Assembly (NCBI RefSeq): GCF_918698245.1
Contig: NZ_CAKKMS010000007.1
Span: 62,001 to 126,000, forward strand
DNA: 64,000 nt
Reading direction: 5' to 3'
Source of the DNA: Pedobacter sp. Bi126
Lineage (GTDB): Bacteria; Bacteroidota; Bacteroidia; Sphingobacteriales; Sphingobacteriaceae
Part shown: positions 1 to 9,297 of the stretch, piece by piece
Layout of the letters: each line of letters begins with the position of its first letter
Position numbering within the stretch: position 1 is the stretch's first letter
Made by a program: the position numbers and the translations under genes
Notes under the pieces: generated by a model
The model's input: the letters and a program-made list of their open reading frames with translations, nothing else
What the model was told of the DNA's origin: nothing
Database searches by the model: none

Positions 1-81
1 CCGGCGCAAATGGTTAACTGGTTAAAAATTGCCAATAACCAGCAGTGGGCGCTTGATGGCAGGGTTTGGTTAGACCAATAA
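1..81 (+). CDS. C-terminal end of a truncated upstream gene
   Basis: Reading frame 1 is open from the first base of the window to a TAA at 79-81 and encodes the last 26 residues of a protein, ending in RVWLDQ. It lies only 30 bases before the DUF1735 lipoprotein gene and on the same strand, so it is probably an earlier gene of the same glycan operon. Too little is visible to name a family. In such operons the neighbour is often a glycoside hydrolase or SusD, but that is an inference from context only. Confidence 0.6.
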   Translation, partial: PAQMVNWLKIANNQQWALDGRVWLDQ

Positions 82-111
82 ACAAGAATATTGATAATTT
101 AAATATCGAAA

Positions 112-1554
112 ATGAAAAAAATTATATATACAGTATTAATGGGCTTAACAATCATGATTGTTGCCTATTCTTGTAAAGAATCTCAAATAGACGATTTGGA
201 TCTACCACCTTCGGCAAGCAGAAGTATTACTGGCGAAGGCATTGTTGTGGGAAATGTATCAATAGATAATCAGTTTGTTAAAGTTCCTTTCAAAATTTCG
301 CTCTCGGGGGCAGCTGAAGAGGCTTTTCAGGTAGGATTAACCCTAAATAACGATACGGTAGCGCAATTAATTAATAATGGTGGTTTAACCAATGCTATAC
401 TCATGCCCTCAGCTGCTGTAGAGTATCCTAACGTAATTAATGTTGCTTATGGAACAGACAATGCAGAAGGAATAGCAATCGTTCGCCGGTCGGTATTGGA
501 ACGTTATTTTGGTAAGAAGGTGGTTTTTGCCTTAAAACTTTCAGCGCCTGGTAAAGGAAATAAAATTGCCAATGGCAAATCGAATATCCTGGTTATTATC
601 AATACCGAAGAATTGTTAAAATCTACCGACATCCATTTTTTAAGTTTTCAGGGCGGAGGCATCTATAGCGTAACTCAGGGGTCTACTTACCAGGTAGGGC
701 CTGCTGGGGTTACCATTCCATTGATTATCAGCCTGGATAATGCTCCTTCTACAGCCTTCAACGTAAAAATTAAGGATAATATAGATACCATTGCAACTTT
801 ATTGTCGGCAGGAACGCTCACTAATGCGATCCATCTCGCTGCAAAAGATTTTACCATCGATACCTTGGTCAGGTTTAATACTGGCGCGACCAGTGCTACA
901 GTAAGGTTATCGATTCCATGGCCGGTGTTCGATGCAAATATTATGGCCAACAAAAAATTTGCCTTTGCCTTAAGCTTGAGCGATAATACCAATCACGTTA
1001 TCCATCCTACTAAAGGAAAAGTAATCGTAGTGATTGATCCCAATGTAAACTTAGATAACAACTCTCCAATTATTGGAAAAGGAACAGGTTTAATTGCCAA
1101 ATATTATACCAATACGCAATTGTCGCCAGACGACGGCCGTGAGCCTTTTGCAACCCGTGTAGATGGTACGATCGAATTCTCGGGCGATGGTTGGCCAGAT
1201 AATGTAAAAAATACCGCTGGTACTTCTTTGAGCAGAGATAATTTCGCTACCAAATGGGTTGGAGAATTTTTGGCGCCAGTAAGGGGTGATTACATTTTCT
1301 ATCAAACCCGTTGGGATGATGGATCAAGACTATTTATTAATGGAAAAGCCATTATAGATGATTATACCACACAGTGGGATAAACCAGAGCGAAAAGCAAC
1401 CATTCGTTTAGAACGCGGTATCCGATATAAAATTGAAGCACATCACCGTGAAAATGTTGGTGGACAGCAGGCCTATCTCGAATATGAAGTTCCATCGGCA
1501 GGTATAACAGGTAAACGTGCCGTACCAAGAACACAATTATTTCCAACTCCTTAA
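112..1554 (+). CDS. DUF1735 and PA14 domain surface lipoprotein
   Basis: Lipoprotein of 480 residues, probably displayed on the outer membrane and binding glycan. A hydrophobic segment follows MKK and ends in the lipobox VAYSC (Cys21). Two repeated beta-rich modules, about residues 45-165 and 175-310, each contain the LNNDTVAQL / AGTLTNAI type pattern of DUF1735 (BT_3987-like N-terminal) domains. The C-terminal part from about residue 325 is a PA14 domain: GLIAKYYTN, then the WDDGSRLFINGK core, then IRYKIEAHHRE. PA14 modules often bind sugars in Bacteroidota enzymes and adhesins. No catalytic domain is seen, so it is more likely a binding protein than an enzyme. It is followed 12 bases later by another lipoprotein gene, which indicates an operon. 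Confidence 0.85.
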   Translation: MKKIIYTVLMGLTIMIVAYSCKESQIDDLDLPPSASRSITGEGIVVGNVSIDNQFVKVPFKISLSGAAEEAFQVGLTLNNDTVAQLINNGGLTNAILMPSAAVEYPNVINVAYGTDNAEGIAIVRRSVLERYFGKKVVFALKLSAPGKGNKIANGKSNILVIINTEELLKSTDIHFLSFQGGGIYSVTQGSTYQVGPAGVTIPLIISLDNAPSTAFNVKIKDNIDTIATLLSAGTLTNAIHLAAKDFTIDTLVRFNTGATSATVRLSIPWPVFDANIMANKKFAFALSLSDNTNHVIHPTKGKVIVVIDPNVNLDNNSPIIGKGTGLIAKYYTNTQLSPDDGREPFATRVDGTIEFSGDGWPDNVKNTAGTSLSRDNFATKWVGEFLAPVRGDYIFYQTRWDDGSRLFINGKAIIDDYTTQWDKPERKATIRLERGIRYKIEAHHRENVGGQQAYLEYEVPSAGITGKRAVPRTQLFPTP

Positions 1555-1566
1555 ACATGAATAGAT

Positions 1567-2406
1567 ATGAAAAGTAACATGAAAAGATTATTAGGTGTAT
1601 GCTCGCTTTTACTACTTATCGTTGTGTTAACGGTAAAATGTAAAAAGGACGAAACCGTAGAGATTATTCCCGAAGTGGAAGAACCAAAACCATTGGTTAC
1701 ATTTGACTATGCCATTCCAAATCCGTTAAAATACCAGGAAGTTCAGTTTACAGCTACCCCACAAAATTATAAATCATTATTGTGGCAGTTTGGAGACGAT
1801 AGTACCTCCGTAGAAGTTTCGCCAAAACATGTTTACCGTTTCCCGGGAACATACCGCGTGGTTTTAACCATTAGGAACGGACAAGGTTATTCGGCAACAA
1901 AAGAGATTAACTTAAAAGTAGTCGATCCGAATTTTGACCCAACCAAATATGGCGAGAATTACATGAAAACTATTGGGGGTATATTTTCGGTTAACCTTGA
2001 AGCAGGTGCTGGGCCCGATTCTGGCGAAGGTTCCAAAAAATTGGTTGATCAGGATATAAATACGAAATTCTTACAGGCAGGTTTTGATGGTACGCAAAAA
2101 TGTACTTTCGAACTAAAGACGCCGCAGGTGGTGGGCGCTTATACGCTAACATCGGGAAATGATGCTCCAGACCGCGATCCAAGATTCTGGATTTTGCAGG
2201 GTTCGTTAGATGGTATCCAGTATACCGATTTGCATACGGTTACGGTATGCCCATGGGAGAATAATGACAGCAGCAGAAAACAGACTAAACTTTTTCACTT
2301 TGATAATTACATTGCTTATAAGTTCTATCGCCTTTACATCAAATCGAACAGGGGAAGCCGTGTGTTTCAATTGGCCGAGTGGACCATCAACAAAAAACAG
2401 CCTTAA
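1567..2406 (+). CDS. PKD and F5/8 type C (discoidin) domain lipoprotein
   Basis: Exported lipoprotein of 279 residues; the lipobox is LTVKC. Residues about 40-118 form a PKD domain, with the diagnostic WQFGDDSTS and the HVYRFPGTYRVVLTI strand. Residues about 130-279 look like a discoidin (F5/8 type C, CBM32-like) beta-sandwich: LVDQDINTKF near the calcium loop, then WILQGSLDG, then YKFYRLYIKSN near the end. Both modules are typical of carbohydrate-binding accessory proteins of polysaccharide utilization loci. It is translated from an ATG at 1567; a second in-frame ATG at 1579 is also possible. It ends the operon, because a strong terminator follows at 2437. The ligand cannot be told from sequence. 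Confidence 0.85.
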   Translation: MKSNMKRLLGVCSLLLLIVVLTVKCKKDETVEIIPEVEEPKPLVTFDYAIPNPLKYQEVQFTATPQNYKSLLWQFGDDSTSVEVSPKHVYRFPGTYRVVLTIRNGQGYSATKEINLKVVDPNFDPTKYGENYMKTIGGIFSVNLEAGAGPDSGEGSKKLVDQDINTKFLQAGFDGTQKCTFELKTPQVVGAYTLTSGNDAPDRDPRFWILQGSLDGIQYTDLHTVTVCPWENNDSSRKQTKLFHFDNYIAYKFYRLYIKSNRGSRVFQLAEWTINKKQP

Positions 2407-2436
2407 TTTAATATAGGTTTATGCACAATTTGAAAA

Positions 2437-2470
2437 ATACATGGAGCTTAAAAACTCCATGTATTTTTTT
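2437..2470 (+). terminator. Intrinsic terminator after the DUF1735 operon
   Basis: A perfect 10-bp stem, ATACATGGAG at 2437-2446 with CTCCATGTAT at 2455-2464, is followed by six T residues. It lies 31 bases past the stop codon of the discoidin lipoprotein gene. Confidence 0.9.
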
Positions 2471-2550
2471 GAGAATTGATTTTAAATGTCAGTTGGACAA
2501 TTAAAAACCGGCTTCCTTGCAAAAAGTAAATTATATTTTATACTTTAGTA

Positions 2551-2570
2551 AAACGTTTAACTAACGTTAG
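2551..2570. promoter_or_regulatory. Twin ACGT-centred palindromes upstream of the glutaminase-like gene
   Basis: AAACGTTT at 2551-2558 and CTAACGTTAG at 2561-2570 are perfect palindromes placed side by side, 43-62 bases before the ATG at 2613. Central ACGT palindromes are typical of LacI-family operators, so this may be a regulator binding site. The assignment is an inference; no cognate regulator is adjacent. Confidence 0.35.
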
Positions 2571-2612
2571 ATCTAACCAGAAATATAGTATCAGATTTCA
2601 ATACACACAATT

Positions 2613-5087
2613 ATGAACAAAACCAAGATTTTAAAATTTTTAAGCGTACTCGGCTGCATGTTTGTAGGCGGATTGCTAAAGGCACAGGAGCGGAAAGCCC
2701 CGGCTTATCCCTTAATTACGCACAATACCTATTTTAGCATCTGGTCTAACACCGATAAATTAAACGAATCTGCTACCCAACATTGGACGGGTGCCGACCA
2801 TTCGCTACTGGGTTTGATTAATGTTGATGGTGGTATCTATCGTTTTTTAGGTAAAGAGGGTACCAGTTATAAAACAGTTGTACCTGCTTCAGATGAAAAA
2901 GGTTACGACGTAAAATATACAGAAACCGAGCCTCAGGGCGATTGGAAAGCAGCAAACTATGCTGCAGGCAACTGGCAAACCGGTAATGCACCAATAGGAG
3001 ATGATGCTAAAAATGTGAAAACATTATGGAAATCGCATGATATCTGGGTAAGAAGAACCTTTAACGTAGCTAATCCTGCATCAATAAACGAACTGTTTTT
3101 AAAGATAAACCATGATGATAATATTGAGGTTTACCTAAATGGGAAGAAAATCTATACCAAAGAAGGCTGGACCAATAATTTCCAATACATTGCCTTAAGT
3201 AATAGTGATAAAAGTGCTTTAAAATCGGGATCGAATGTAATTGCTATCCACCTCATTAATACTGCTGGTGGCCGTTTTCTCGATTTTGGTTTAGTAGAAA
3301 AGCTAAAAGACAATGCCGAAAAAGTGCAGCTGGCTAAACAAAAAAGTGTCGATATCAATGCTACACAAACCATCTATAACTTTACCTGTGGTAAGATCGA
3401 TTTAAAATTAACTTTTACCTCGCCATTGTTAATGAACGATTTAGGTTTATTTGCCCGTCCGGTTTCTTATGTTTCCTATCAGGTAAAAGCAAATGATGGT
3501 AAAACCCACCAGGTAAAAGTATACCTCAGTGCATCGTCAAACATTGCGGTTTATCGTCCTACGCAAGAAGTTACAGCAAGCAAATACAGCACCGCTAAAT
3601 TATCGGTATTAAAAACGGGAACGGTTGAGCAGCCAATTCTTCAAAAAGCAAGTGACGATATGCGGATCGATTGGGGTTACTTTTACGTAGCGGCACCAAA
3701 AACCAGCAACGCCATCCAGTTTGTAACGGCCGAAAAAGATGCTGCCGATGCTTTTAGAAAAGGTAATTCCGCTTCTACTGCTAAACAAGGCAAAATGCTT
3801 GCATTGAATACCATTATCCCTTTTGGACCAGTAGGTAAGGCTCCGGTAGAAAAATATGTTGAACTGGGCTATGATGAAATTTATGCTGTTCAATACTTCA
3901 ATAAAAATTTAAGGCCGTGGTGGAATACCTCAGGTAAAGAAACCATCGAAGCACAACTAACCGCTGCGGCTGATGAGTACAAAAACGTGATTCAGAAGTG
4001 TGAAACTTTTAACAAAACTTTGTATGCTGATGCCTTAAAATCAGGTGGTAAAGAGTATGCCGATTTATGTGTTTTAGGTTATCGACAGAGCATTGCTGCA
4101 CATACTTTGGTAAAGAGTCCGCAAGGTGAAATTTTATGGTTATCTAAGGAAAACAACAGTGGTGGTTTTATCAATACGGTTGATGTAACTTACCCGTCGG
4201 CACCATTGTACCTGATTTATAATCCTGAACTGTTACAGGGCATGTTGAATGGTATTTTCTATTTCAGCGAAAGCGGAAAATATCCTCACCCTTGGGCAGC
4301 TCACGATCTGGGAACCTATCCGTTAGCAAACGGACAAACTTATGGGGAGCCAATGCCTGTAGAAGAATCGGGCAACATGATTATTTTAACTGCAGCAATT
4401 GTCAAAGCACAGGGGAATGCCAATTATGCCAAAGCGCATTGGAAAACCTTAACCACCTGGGTTGATTATTTAACCAAAGAGGGCTTAGATCCGAAAACGC
4501 AGTTATGTACCGATGATTTTGCCGGTCACCTGGCCCGTAATGCCAACTTATCGGTAAAAGCGATTGTAGGTATAGCCTGTTATGCGCAGATGGCCCAAAC
4601 ATTAGGTTATGATGATGTAGCCCAAAAATATAGGGCTATTGCCGAAAGTATGGTGCCAAAATGGATAGAAATGGCCGATGCTGGCGATCACTACGCCTTA
4701 ACTTTTGATAATAAAAATACATGGAGCCAGAAGTATAACCTGGTTTGGGATAAGGTGCTGAAGTTAAACCTGTTTCCGCAAAAGATATACGAAACCGAAA
4801 CCAAATATTACCTGACTAAACAAAATAGATACGGTATTCCATTGGACAGCAGAAAGGCCTATACTAAAAATGACTGGATCTTGTGGACCGCTACTTTTGC
4901 ACCAACACAAAGAGAATTCGAAGCTTTGGTTCACCCGGTTTACAAACACGCTATCGAAACCGAGTCGAGAGTACCCTTGAACGATTTTTATGATTCAAAT
5001 ACCGGTATCCGCGATAATTTTAAAGCCCGGAGTGTAGTAGGCGGTTTTTACATGAAAATGCTTGCCGATAAATTAGCTGGCAAATAA
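2613..5087 (+). CDS. Secreted glutaminase-A-like protein (DUF4964/DUF5127/DUF4965)
   Basis: Protein of 824 residues with a signal peptide ending near GGLLKAQ. It matches the Bacteroidota family related to fungal glutaminase A: an N-terminal DUF4964 segment (PLITHNTYFSIWSNTDKLNE), DUF5127 (LLMNDLGLFARPVSYVSYQV, then DDMRIDWGYFYVAAP) and the helical C-terminal DUF4965/DUF1793 part (NTVDVTYPSAPLYLIYNP, HPWAAHDLGTYPLANGQTYG, MPVEESGNMIIL). About residues 108-230 look like an inserted galactose-binding type beta-sandwich (WKSHDIWVRRTF, NGKKIYTKEGW), as seen in some glycan enzymes. Family members are annotated as glutaminases although many sit in glycan loci, so the true substrate is uncertain. It is probably monocistronic, with terminators on both sides. 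Confidence 0.8.
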   Translation: MNKTKILKFLSVLGCMFVGGLLKAQERKAPAYPLITHNTYFSIWSNTDKLNESATQHWTGADHSLLGLINVDGGIYRFLGKEGTSYKTVVPASDEKGYDVKYTETEPQGDWKAANYAAGNWQTGNAPIGDDAKNVKTLWKSHDIWVRRTFNVANPASINELFLKINHDDNIEVYLNGKKIYTKEGWTNNFQYIALSNSDKSALKSGSNVIAIHLINTAGGRFLDFGLVEKLKDNAEKVQLAKQKSVDINATQTIYNFTCGKIDLKLTFTSPLLMNDLGLFARPVSYVSYQVKANDGKTHQVKVYLSASSNIAVYRPTQEVTASKYSTAKLSVLKTGTVEQPILQKASDDMRIDWGYFYVAAPKTSNAIQFVTAEKDAADAFRKGNSASTAKQGKMLALNTIIPFGPVGKAPVEKYVELGYDEIYAVQYFNKNLRPWWNTSGKETIEAQLTAAADEYKNVIQKCETFNKTLYADALKSGGKEYADLCVLGYRQSIAAHTLVKSPQGEILWLSKENNSGGFINTVDVTYPSAPLYLIYNPELLQGMLNGIFYFSESGKYPHPWAAHDLGTYPLANGQTYGEPMPVEESGNMIILTAAIVKAQGNANYAKAHWKTLTTWVDYLTKEGLDPKTQLCTDDFAGHLARNANLSVKAIVGIACYAQMAQTLGYDDVAQKYRAIAESMVPKWIEMADAGDHYALTFDNKNTWSQKYNLVWDKVLKLNLFPQKIYETETKYYLTKQNRYGIPLDSRKAYTKNDWILWTATFAPTQREFEALVHPVYKHAIETESRVPLNDFYDSNTGIRDNFKARSVVGGFYMKMLADKLAGK

Positions 5088-5111
5088 ATTTTACCCCTTA
5101 AAATAACAATT

Positions 5112-5142
5112 AAAGGCTCTGCATTTTTGTAGGGCCTTTTTT
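5112..5142 (+). terminator. Intrinsic terminator of the glutaminase-like gene
   Basis: AAAGGCTCT at 5112-5120 pairs with AGGGCCTTT at 5131-5139 (one T-G wobble) and is followed by a T run. It starts 25 bases after the stop codon. Confidence 0.8.
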
Positions 5143-5742
5143 ATGTTTGATAAGAGCGCGATCGTCATGCTGAATTTATTTCAGCATCTTTCCCGCTATA
5201 AAGACCCTGAAATGAATTCAGGGTGACGGCACGAATGGAAAAATGCATAAACTTAATGTAGGGTTGGCCATGGCAATCTATTCCTTAGTCTGTGTTCTCA
5301 CAAACCGAATAAACAGCTTATGTATACTATTTGAGTAGCTATTAGAATTAGGAAATGAGTGGCTTGTGGTTCTTGGAGGTTTTCAGCCCCGCCATTTGCT
5401 GTAGCCCCGATGAAGAAAATCGGGACTGCCGCTGCTGTCGGGTTTAAAAACAAGGGTTTCTGCACCCAACAACCCCGAAAATGAAATGCTGTTTTGGCCC
5501 AATAGCCCCGGTTGCAGCGTTACCCTGCAGCAACGAGGTACGAGGAAGCGAAGCGTATAAGTGTAAAACGGGAAGGAATTTATTGGTTTGTACCAGCCTT
5601 GCGCTCCAAATGAAAATTGGTGTTTTTAAACTAGGAAATTATCCTATCGGTTGGTGTCTCACCGGCCGAAATAAAATCATTGCGTTTGTTGTAAGGTTAC
5701 TTCTTCGGCTGAAATAGCTCATCGCAATGATGATTTATCTGA
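5143..5742. repeat. Long intergenic region with hairpins and a composite dispersed repeat
   Basis: No convincing gene is seen. At 5163-5227 there are two hairpins built on CATGCTGAA..TTCAGCAT and CCCTGAA..TTCAGGG (the common GTCATnCTGA repeat type). From about 5264 to 5620 there are short modules that recur in other gaps of this window: GTCTGTGTTCTCACA, GTGGTTCTTGG, TGCTGTAGCCCCG, CTGTCGGGTTTA and AACGAGGTACGAG. A 78-codon open frame from 5481 is made mostly of this repeat and has no protein-like features. Confidence 0.6.
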
Positions 5743-6843
5743 TCAAAACTCAAACTCCAGCTGATTACTTTCTGGCTTTTCGATTTCTACATCATCATAA
5801 AAACGCGATAAGGTAATGCCCAAAAGCCTCACCTGTGTTAGGCCGATAGCGGCCTCCTCCAAAAGTTTAATCGCTTCAGCATAAATTACCTCTGCTTTGT
5901 TTATCGGTTGAGCAAAAGACCGGCTGCGCGTAATCAGTTTAAAATCGGCGAACTTGATTTTTAGGGTTACCGTTTTTCCGCTTAGTTGATATTTTTCCAA
6001 ACGTTTGGCCACGGTTTCACTGATCTGTTTTAACAGATCGTGCATCACCGAATCTTCATTGGTATCTTCCGAAAAGGTATCTTCTGCACCAACTGATTTG
6101 GTTTCGCGATTCGACTGAACGGGGCGTTCATCAATACCACGAACAATTTTATAATAAAATCTTCCCGATTTCCCAAATTGGGCAACAAGCTGGGCTTCAG
6201 TTAATTTTTTTAAATCTGCACCTGTATTAATCTGCATGGCTTTCATTTTGGCGCCGGTAACTTTGCCTACCCCAAAGAATTTTTCAACCGGGAGTTTTTC
6301 CATAAAAGCCTCAATCTTCGATGGACCAATAAAAGTTAAACCATCTGGTTTGTTCATATCTGAAGCTACTTTGGCCACAAATTTATTGATCGATACGCCT
6401 GCCGAAGCGGTTAAGTTTAACTCATTTTTAATCGCATCTTTAATGGATTGAGCAATATCAATAGCCGATCCGATTCCGAGCTTGTCTTCCGTTACATCAA
6501 GGTAAGCTTCATCCAGCGAAAGGGGTTCTATACTATCAGTGTACCGACTAAAAATTTCCCTAAGCGCTTTCGAAACCGCGGTATAGGCATCAAAACGGGG
6601 GTATACGAAAATTGCTGTCGGGCAAAGCTGGTAAGCTTTACTGCTCGACATTGCAGAGCGGATTCCATATTGCCGCGCTTCGTAACTGGCTGTAGAAACT
6701 ACGCCTCGGCTATCGGGCTTGCCACCAACTACTAAGGGCTTTCCCCGGTATTCAGGAAAATCGCGTTGCTCTACAGATGCATAAAAAGCATCCATATCGA
6801 TATGAATTATTTTTCTTAAAACCGGTAGAGTTGAATCAGACAT
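5743..6843 (-). CDS. dinB: DNA polymerase IV (Y-family translesion polymerase)
   Basis: Error-prone polymerase of 366 residues that copies past damaged bases. The N-terminal HIDMDAFYASVEQRD carries the metal-binding Asp and steric-gate region, PLVVGG and SYEARQYGIRSAM follow, and SLDEAYLDVT holds the second acidic catalytic pair. The helix-hairpin-helix thumb (EKFFGVGKVTGAKM) and little-finger domain complete the usual length. The extreme C-terminus, SNQLEFEF, resembles a beta-clamp binding peptide (QLxxF type). The gene is divergent from the small gene at 6909, with 65 bases between them. No LexA-type box could be recognised there. Confidence 0.95.
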   Translation of the reverse strand: MSDSTLPVLRKIIHIDMDAFYASVEQRDFPEYRGKPLVVGGKPDSRGVVSTASYEARQYGIRSAMSSSKAYQLCPTAIFVYPRFDAYTAVSKALREIFSRYTDSIEPLSLDEAYLDVTEDKLGIGSAIDIAQSIKDAIKNELNLTASAGVSINKFVAKVASDMNKPDGLTFIGPSKIEAFMEKLPVEKFFGVGKVTGAKMKAMQINTGADLKKLTEAQLVAQFGKSGRFYYKIVRGIDERPVQSNRETKSVGAEDTFSEDTNEDSVMHDLLKQISETVAKRLEKYQLSGKTVTLKIKFADFKLITRSRSFAQPINKAEVIYAEAIKLLEEAAIGLTQVRLLGITLSRFYDDVEIEKPESNQLEFEF

Positions 6844-6908
6844 GCAATGATCTAAATTTCGTGATTTTTATCAGGATTATTGATCTAGATTTTTTTTCTT
6901 TACAAAAT

Positions 6909-7262
6909 ATGGAGAGAGCAATTCGTTTTTATAAAAATGCAAAGCACGAATGGTATGCCGATATACCGGAATGGGGCGGAGATATAGTCGATCTGCAAAT
7001 GGTAGAGGGTGCCGATGAATTATTGAACTGGATAGCGATTGCCGGGGATGAATGCAAATTACTGATGGCTGATGCGCCTATTGAAAATGCCGAAATTTTA
7101 GATCTTGTTTATGTCCGCGAAGAGAATTTGGGCGGTGGTGGCGACTATCTGTTAGAAAAATTTAAAGGAGAATTTAAGAACCATAAACTTTGGCTTTGCC
7201 AGGTAACGGAATTTGTTTTTAAGCAATTGCCTGAACGGATTTATTTTAAGGAGATTAATTAA
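6909..7262 (+). CDS. Small conserved hypothetical protein (DUF6717-like)
   Basis: Protein of 117 residues starting MERAIRFYKNAKHEWYADIP. The frame is open further upstream, but that part lies over the dinB start and reads as non-coding, so the ATG at 6909 is chosen. It has no signal peptide or membrane segment and is acidic and probably cytosolic. The pattern of an aromatic N-terminus, WGGDIVDLQMVEGADELLNWIA and a GGGGDYLLEKF stretch resembles a small family I recall as DUF6717, but this naming is tentative. Function unknown. It is divergent from dinB, and no operon partner follows. Confidence 0.7.
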   Translation: MERAIRFYKNAKHEWYADIPEWGGDIVDLQMVEGADELLNWIAIAGDECKLLMADAPIENAEILDLVYVREENLGGGGDYLLEKFKGEFKNHKLWLCQVTEFVFKQLPERIYFKEIN

Positions 7263-7308
7263 GTGTGATCATTAAGAAATAAGGATATTGGATTTTTATC
7301 ATTGCGTT

Positions 7309-7485
7309 CGTCATCCTGAACTTGTTTCAGGATCCATTTAACTGCAATTCTTTTAATATTGATTCATCATAATTAATTTTCCAAATAGGATCATCGTGCA
7401 AAATACCCTGAAATAAATTACCTTCTGTGAGCTCGGTTTACTCCGTAGCTTTCCGCTTCGCTACAGGTCAGGGTGACGGTGGTTC
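7309..7485. repeat. GTCATCCTGA-type intergenic repeat hairpins
   Basis: GTCATCCTGAA at 7310, followed by TTTCAGGATC, forms one hairpin arm pair, and a CAGGGTGACGG segment near 7467 is the opposite end of the same kind of element. No gene is seen in the 237 bases between 7262 and 7500. The same repeat type occurs at 5163, 26731, 38808 and 50552. Confidence 0.5.
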
Positions 7486-7499
7486 TGGCTAGTATCAAG

Positions 7500-7859
7500 C
7501 TAATCCAACAAAACCTCTACTTTATTCAGTAGCGAGTCCATCTCAAATGGTTTTTCCATAAAATCATTTGCACCGGCATCGAGTGCAGATTGTCTGATGT
7601 CTCTACTGGCCGAGATCATTAAAATCGGGATTTCCTTAAACTGAGGGTCGTTTTTAAGCTGTTTGCATATATCCCTGCCATCATGTCCGCTCATCCAGAT
7701 ATCAAGCATAATCAGATCTGGCTTATTTTTTGCCGCCTCTATTACCGCCCCGCCATCATATGTAAATTCAACATCATAACCCATCACTTCTAAAATCATC
7801 GTCACAGCATCAACAATTCCTTCATCGTCATCGGCAATGAGTATTTTCTTATTTCCCAT
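7500..7859 (-). CDS. Single-domain CheY-like response regulator
   Basis: Stand-alone receiver domain of 119 residues with no output domain. All key residues are present: the acidic pocket at Asp10-Asp12 (IADDDEG), the phospho-acceptor Asp53 (MLDIW), Ser83 (MISAS) and Lys103 (MEKPF). Such proteins pass phosphate to a partner or act by binding another protein. No histidine kinase lies in the neighbourhood, so its partner is encoded elsewhere. The gene is transcribed away from the LacI regulator at 8153. Confidence 0.9.
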   Translation of the reverse strand: MGNKKILIADDDEGIVDAVTMILEVMGYDVEFTYDGGAVIEAAKNKPDLIMLDIWMSGHDGRDICKQLKNDPQFKEIPILMISASRDIRQSALDAGANDFMEKPFEMDSLLNKVEVLLD

Positions 7860-8152
7860 TTTGTAATTTTATTTCATATCGTTTTGTTTTGCAACCGGTA
7901 AATGAGATGATGATTAAAAGCGCATAATTATTAAAGCGGTAAAGATGCTTTTTGTTTTAAAAAAAATGAATATTTATTTAAAGAATTTTGAATTGGCCGA
8001 CCGAACATTTTCGAAGCTGAATTTCACAGCCGATTATCTGGCCATATAAATTGAACACAAAATGTATAATTTTAAAGCTTATAAAATATTTCGGATATTT
8101 AAAGTTTATATTTACAGCATTAATTCAAATTAATTGGGTTCAATGGCCAAAA

Positions 8153-9166
8153 ATGGATAGTATTAATATTAAGAAGTTAGCAGAAGCTTTAAATTTATCT
8201 ACTTCTACAATTTCGAGGGCTTTTAGGGATAATAGTGACATTAATGCGGCTACCAAAGCGCGTATATTAGCCAAAGCAAAAGAATTAAACTATCAGCCCA
8301 ACCACTACGCCAGTAATTTAAGGGAGCAAAAAAGTAAAACCATTGCCGTTATTGTACCCGAATTGGCCAATAATTATTTCTCACAGGCCATTCACGGTAT
8401 TGAACGTGTAGCCAGAGAAAATGGCTACCATATTCTGATTTATGTAACTGATGATGATTATAAAAAAGAAGTAACTTTTATCCGCCATTTGCACAATGGT
8501 AGGGCCGATGGTATTGTAATGTCGGTTTCGGGAGAAGCTAACGATCATAATTACCTCAATAAATTTGGAAGTAAAAGGCTGCCTTTGGTGTTTTTCGATC
8601 GGATTTACGAAGATATTGATACCCCGAGGGTAATTACAAATGATTATAATAGCAGCTTTCTGGCAACTGAGCATTTAATAGAGCAGGGCTGCAGTAGAAT
8701 TGCCTACCTGGTGGTGAATAAAAGTTTATCGATAGGTAAAACACGTATGCAGGGCTATCTCGATGCATTGGCTAAACATCAGATTCCTTTCGAAGAAAAT
8801 CTGATCGTTGATTGCAGTAACAGTTACGAAGAAAATAGCATTATCATTAAACAGGCTTTAACGCAATTGAAACCCGATGGTGTTTTTACCTCAGTAGAAC
8901 GTTTGGCCTTTGCTACTTACTATGCTTGTTACGATCTCAATATCAACATTCCCAAAGATTTAAAGGTGATCAGTTTCTCCAGTTTGGAAATTGCTCCTTT
9001 GTTAAATCCCTCACTCACTACAATCACTCAACCCGCTACCGAAATAGGAGAGGAAGCGGCTAAATTACTGTTTACTATTTTAGATGATCATGCCGATAAG
9101 AACCTGCCAAACGAGGTGGTTTTAGAGTCTAAAATTGTCAAACGGAATTCGACCGTAAACGGGTAA
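8153..9166 (+). CDS. LacI-family transcriptional regulator of the starch locus
   Basis: Regulator of 337 residues. The N-terminal helix-turn-helix is INIKKLAEALNLSTSTISRAF with the hinge helix YASNLREQ, followed by a periplasmic-binding-protein-like effector domain (TIAVIVPELANNYFSQAIHGIE, ADGIVMSVSG, LVFFDRI, DGVFTSVERLAFATYYAC). The start is the ATG at 8153, immediately before the DNA-binding domain; the 34 codons upstream begin with TTG and look non-coding. It lies directly upstream of susC, and two perfect palindromes of LacI-operator type lie between them. It most likely senses a starch breakdown product such as maltose and controls the operon from 9601. Whether it represses or activates is not visible. 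Confidence 0.93.
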   Translation: MDSINIKKLAEALNLSTSTISRAFRDNSDINAATKARILAKAKELNYQPNHYASNLREQKSKTIAVIVPELANNYFSQAIHGIERVARENGYHILIYVTDDDYKKEVTFIRHLHNGRADGIVMSVSGEANDHNYLNKFGSKRLPLVFFDRIYEDIDTPRVITNDYNSSFLATEHLIEQGCSRIAYLVVNKSLSIGKTRMQGYLDALAKHQIPFEENLIVDCSNSYEENSIIIKQALTQLKPDGVFTSVERLAFATYYACYDLNINIPKDLKVISFSSLEIAPLLNPSLTTITQPATEIGEEAAKLLFTILDDHADKNLPNEVVLESKIVKRNSTVNG

Positions 9167-9256
9167 AAAAAAGCCCTTAAAAACGGGGTGATTTTCAGCT
9201 TAAAATTTCCAAAAATTTTTGTCACTTAGTGTAAAATACGCAGAATTCTGATCAAT

Positions 9257-9276
9257 TTTCGGGAACGTTCCCGAAA
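9257..9276. promoter_or_regulatory. Palindromic operator 1 of the starch locus
   Basis: TTTCGGGAACGTTCCCGAAA is a perfect 20-bp palindrome with a central CG, as expected for a LacI-family operator. It lies 91 bases past the lacI-type gene and 325 bases before susC. Confidence 0.85.
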
Positions 9277-9297
9277 GATGACCGAATTTTGATTCAA

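Noticed and set aside
5481..5717. Open frame of 78 codons on the plus strand
   Set aside because: It consists of dispersed repeat modules, has biased Cys/Arg-rich content unlike real proteins here, and lacks a promoter or family match.
6777..6908. N-terminal extension of the small gene at 6909
   Set aside because: It overlaps the start of dinB on the other strand and contains no protein-like pattern; the ATG at 6909 opens the conserved part.
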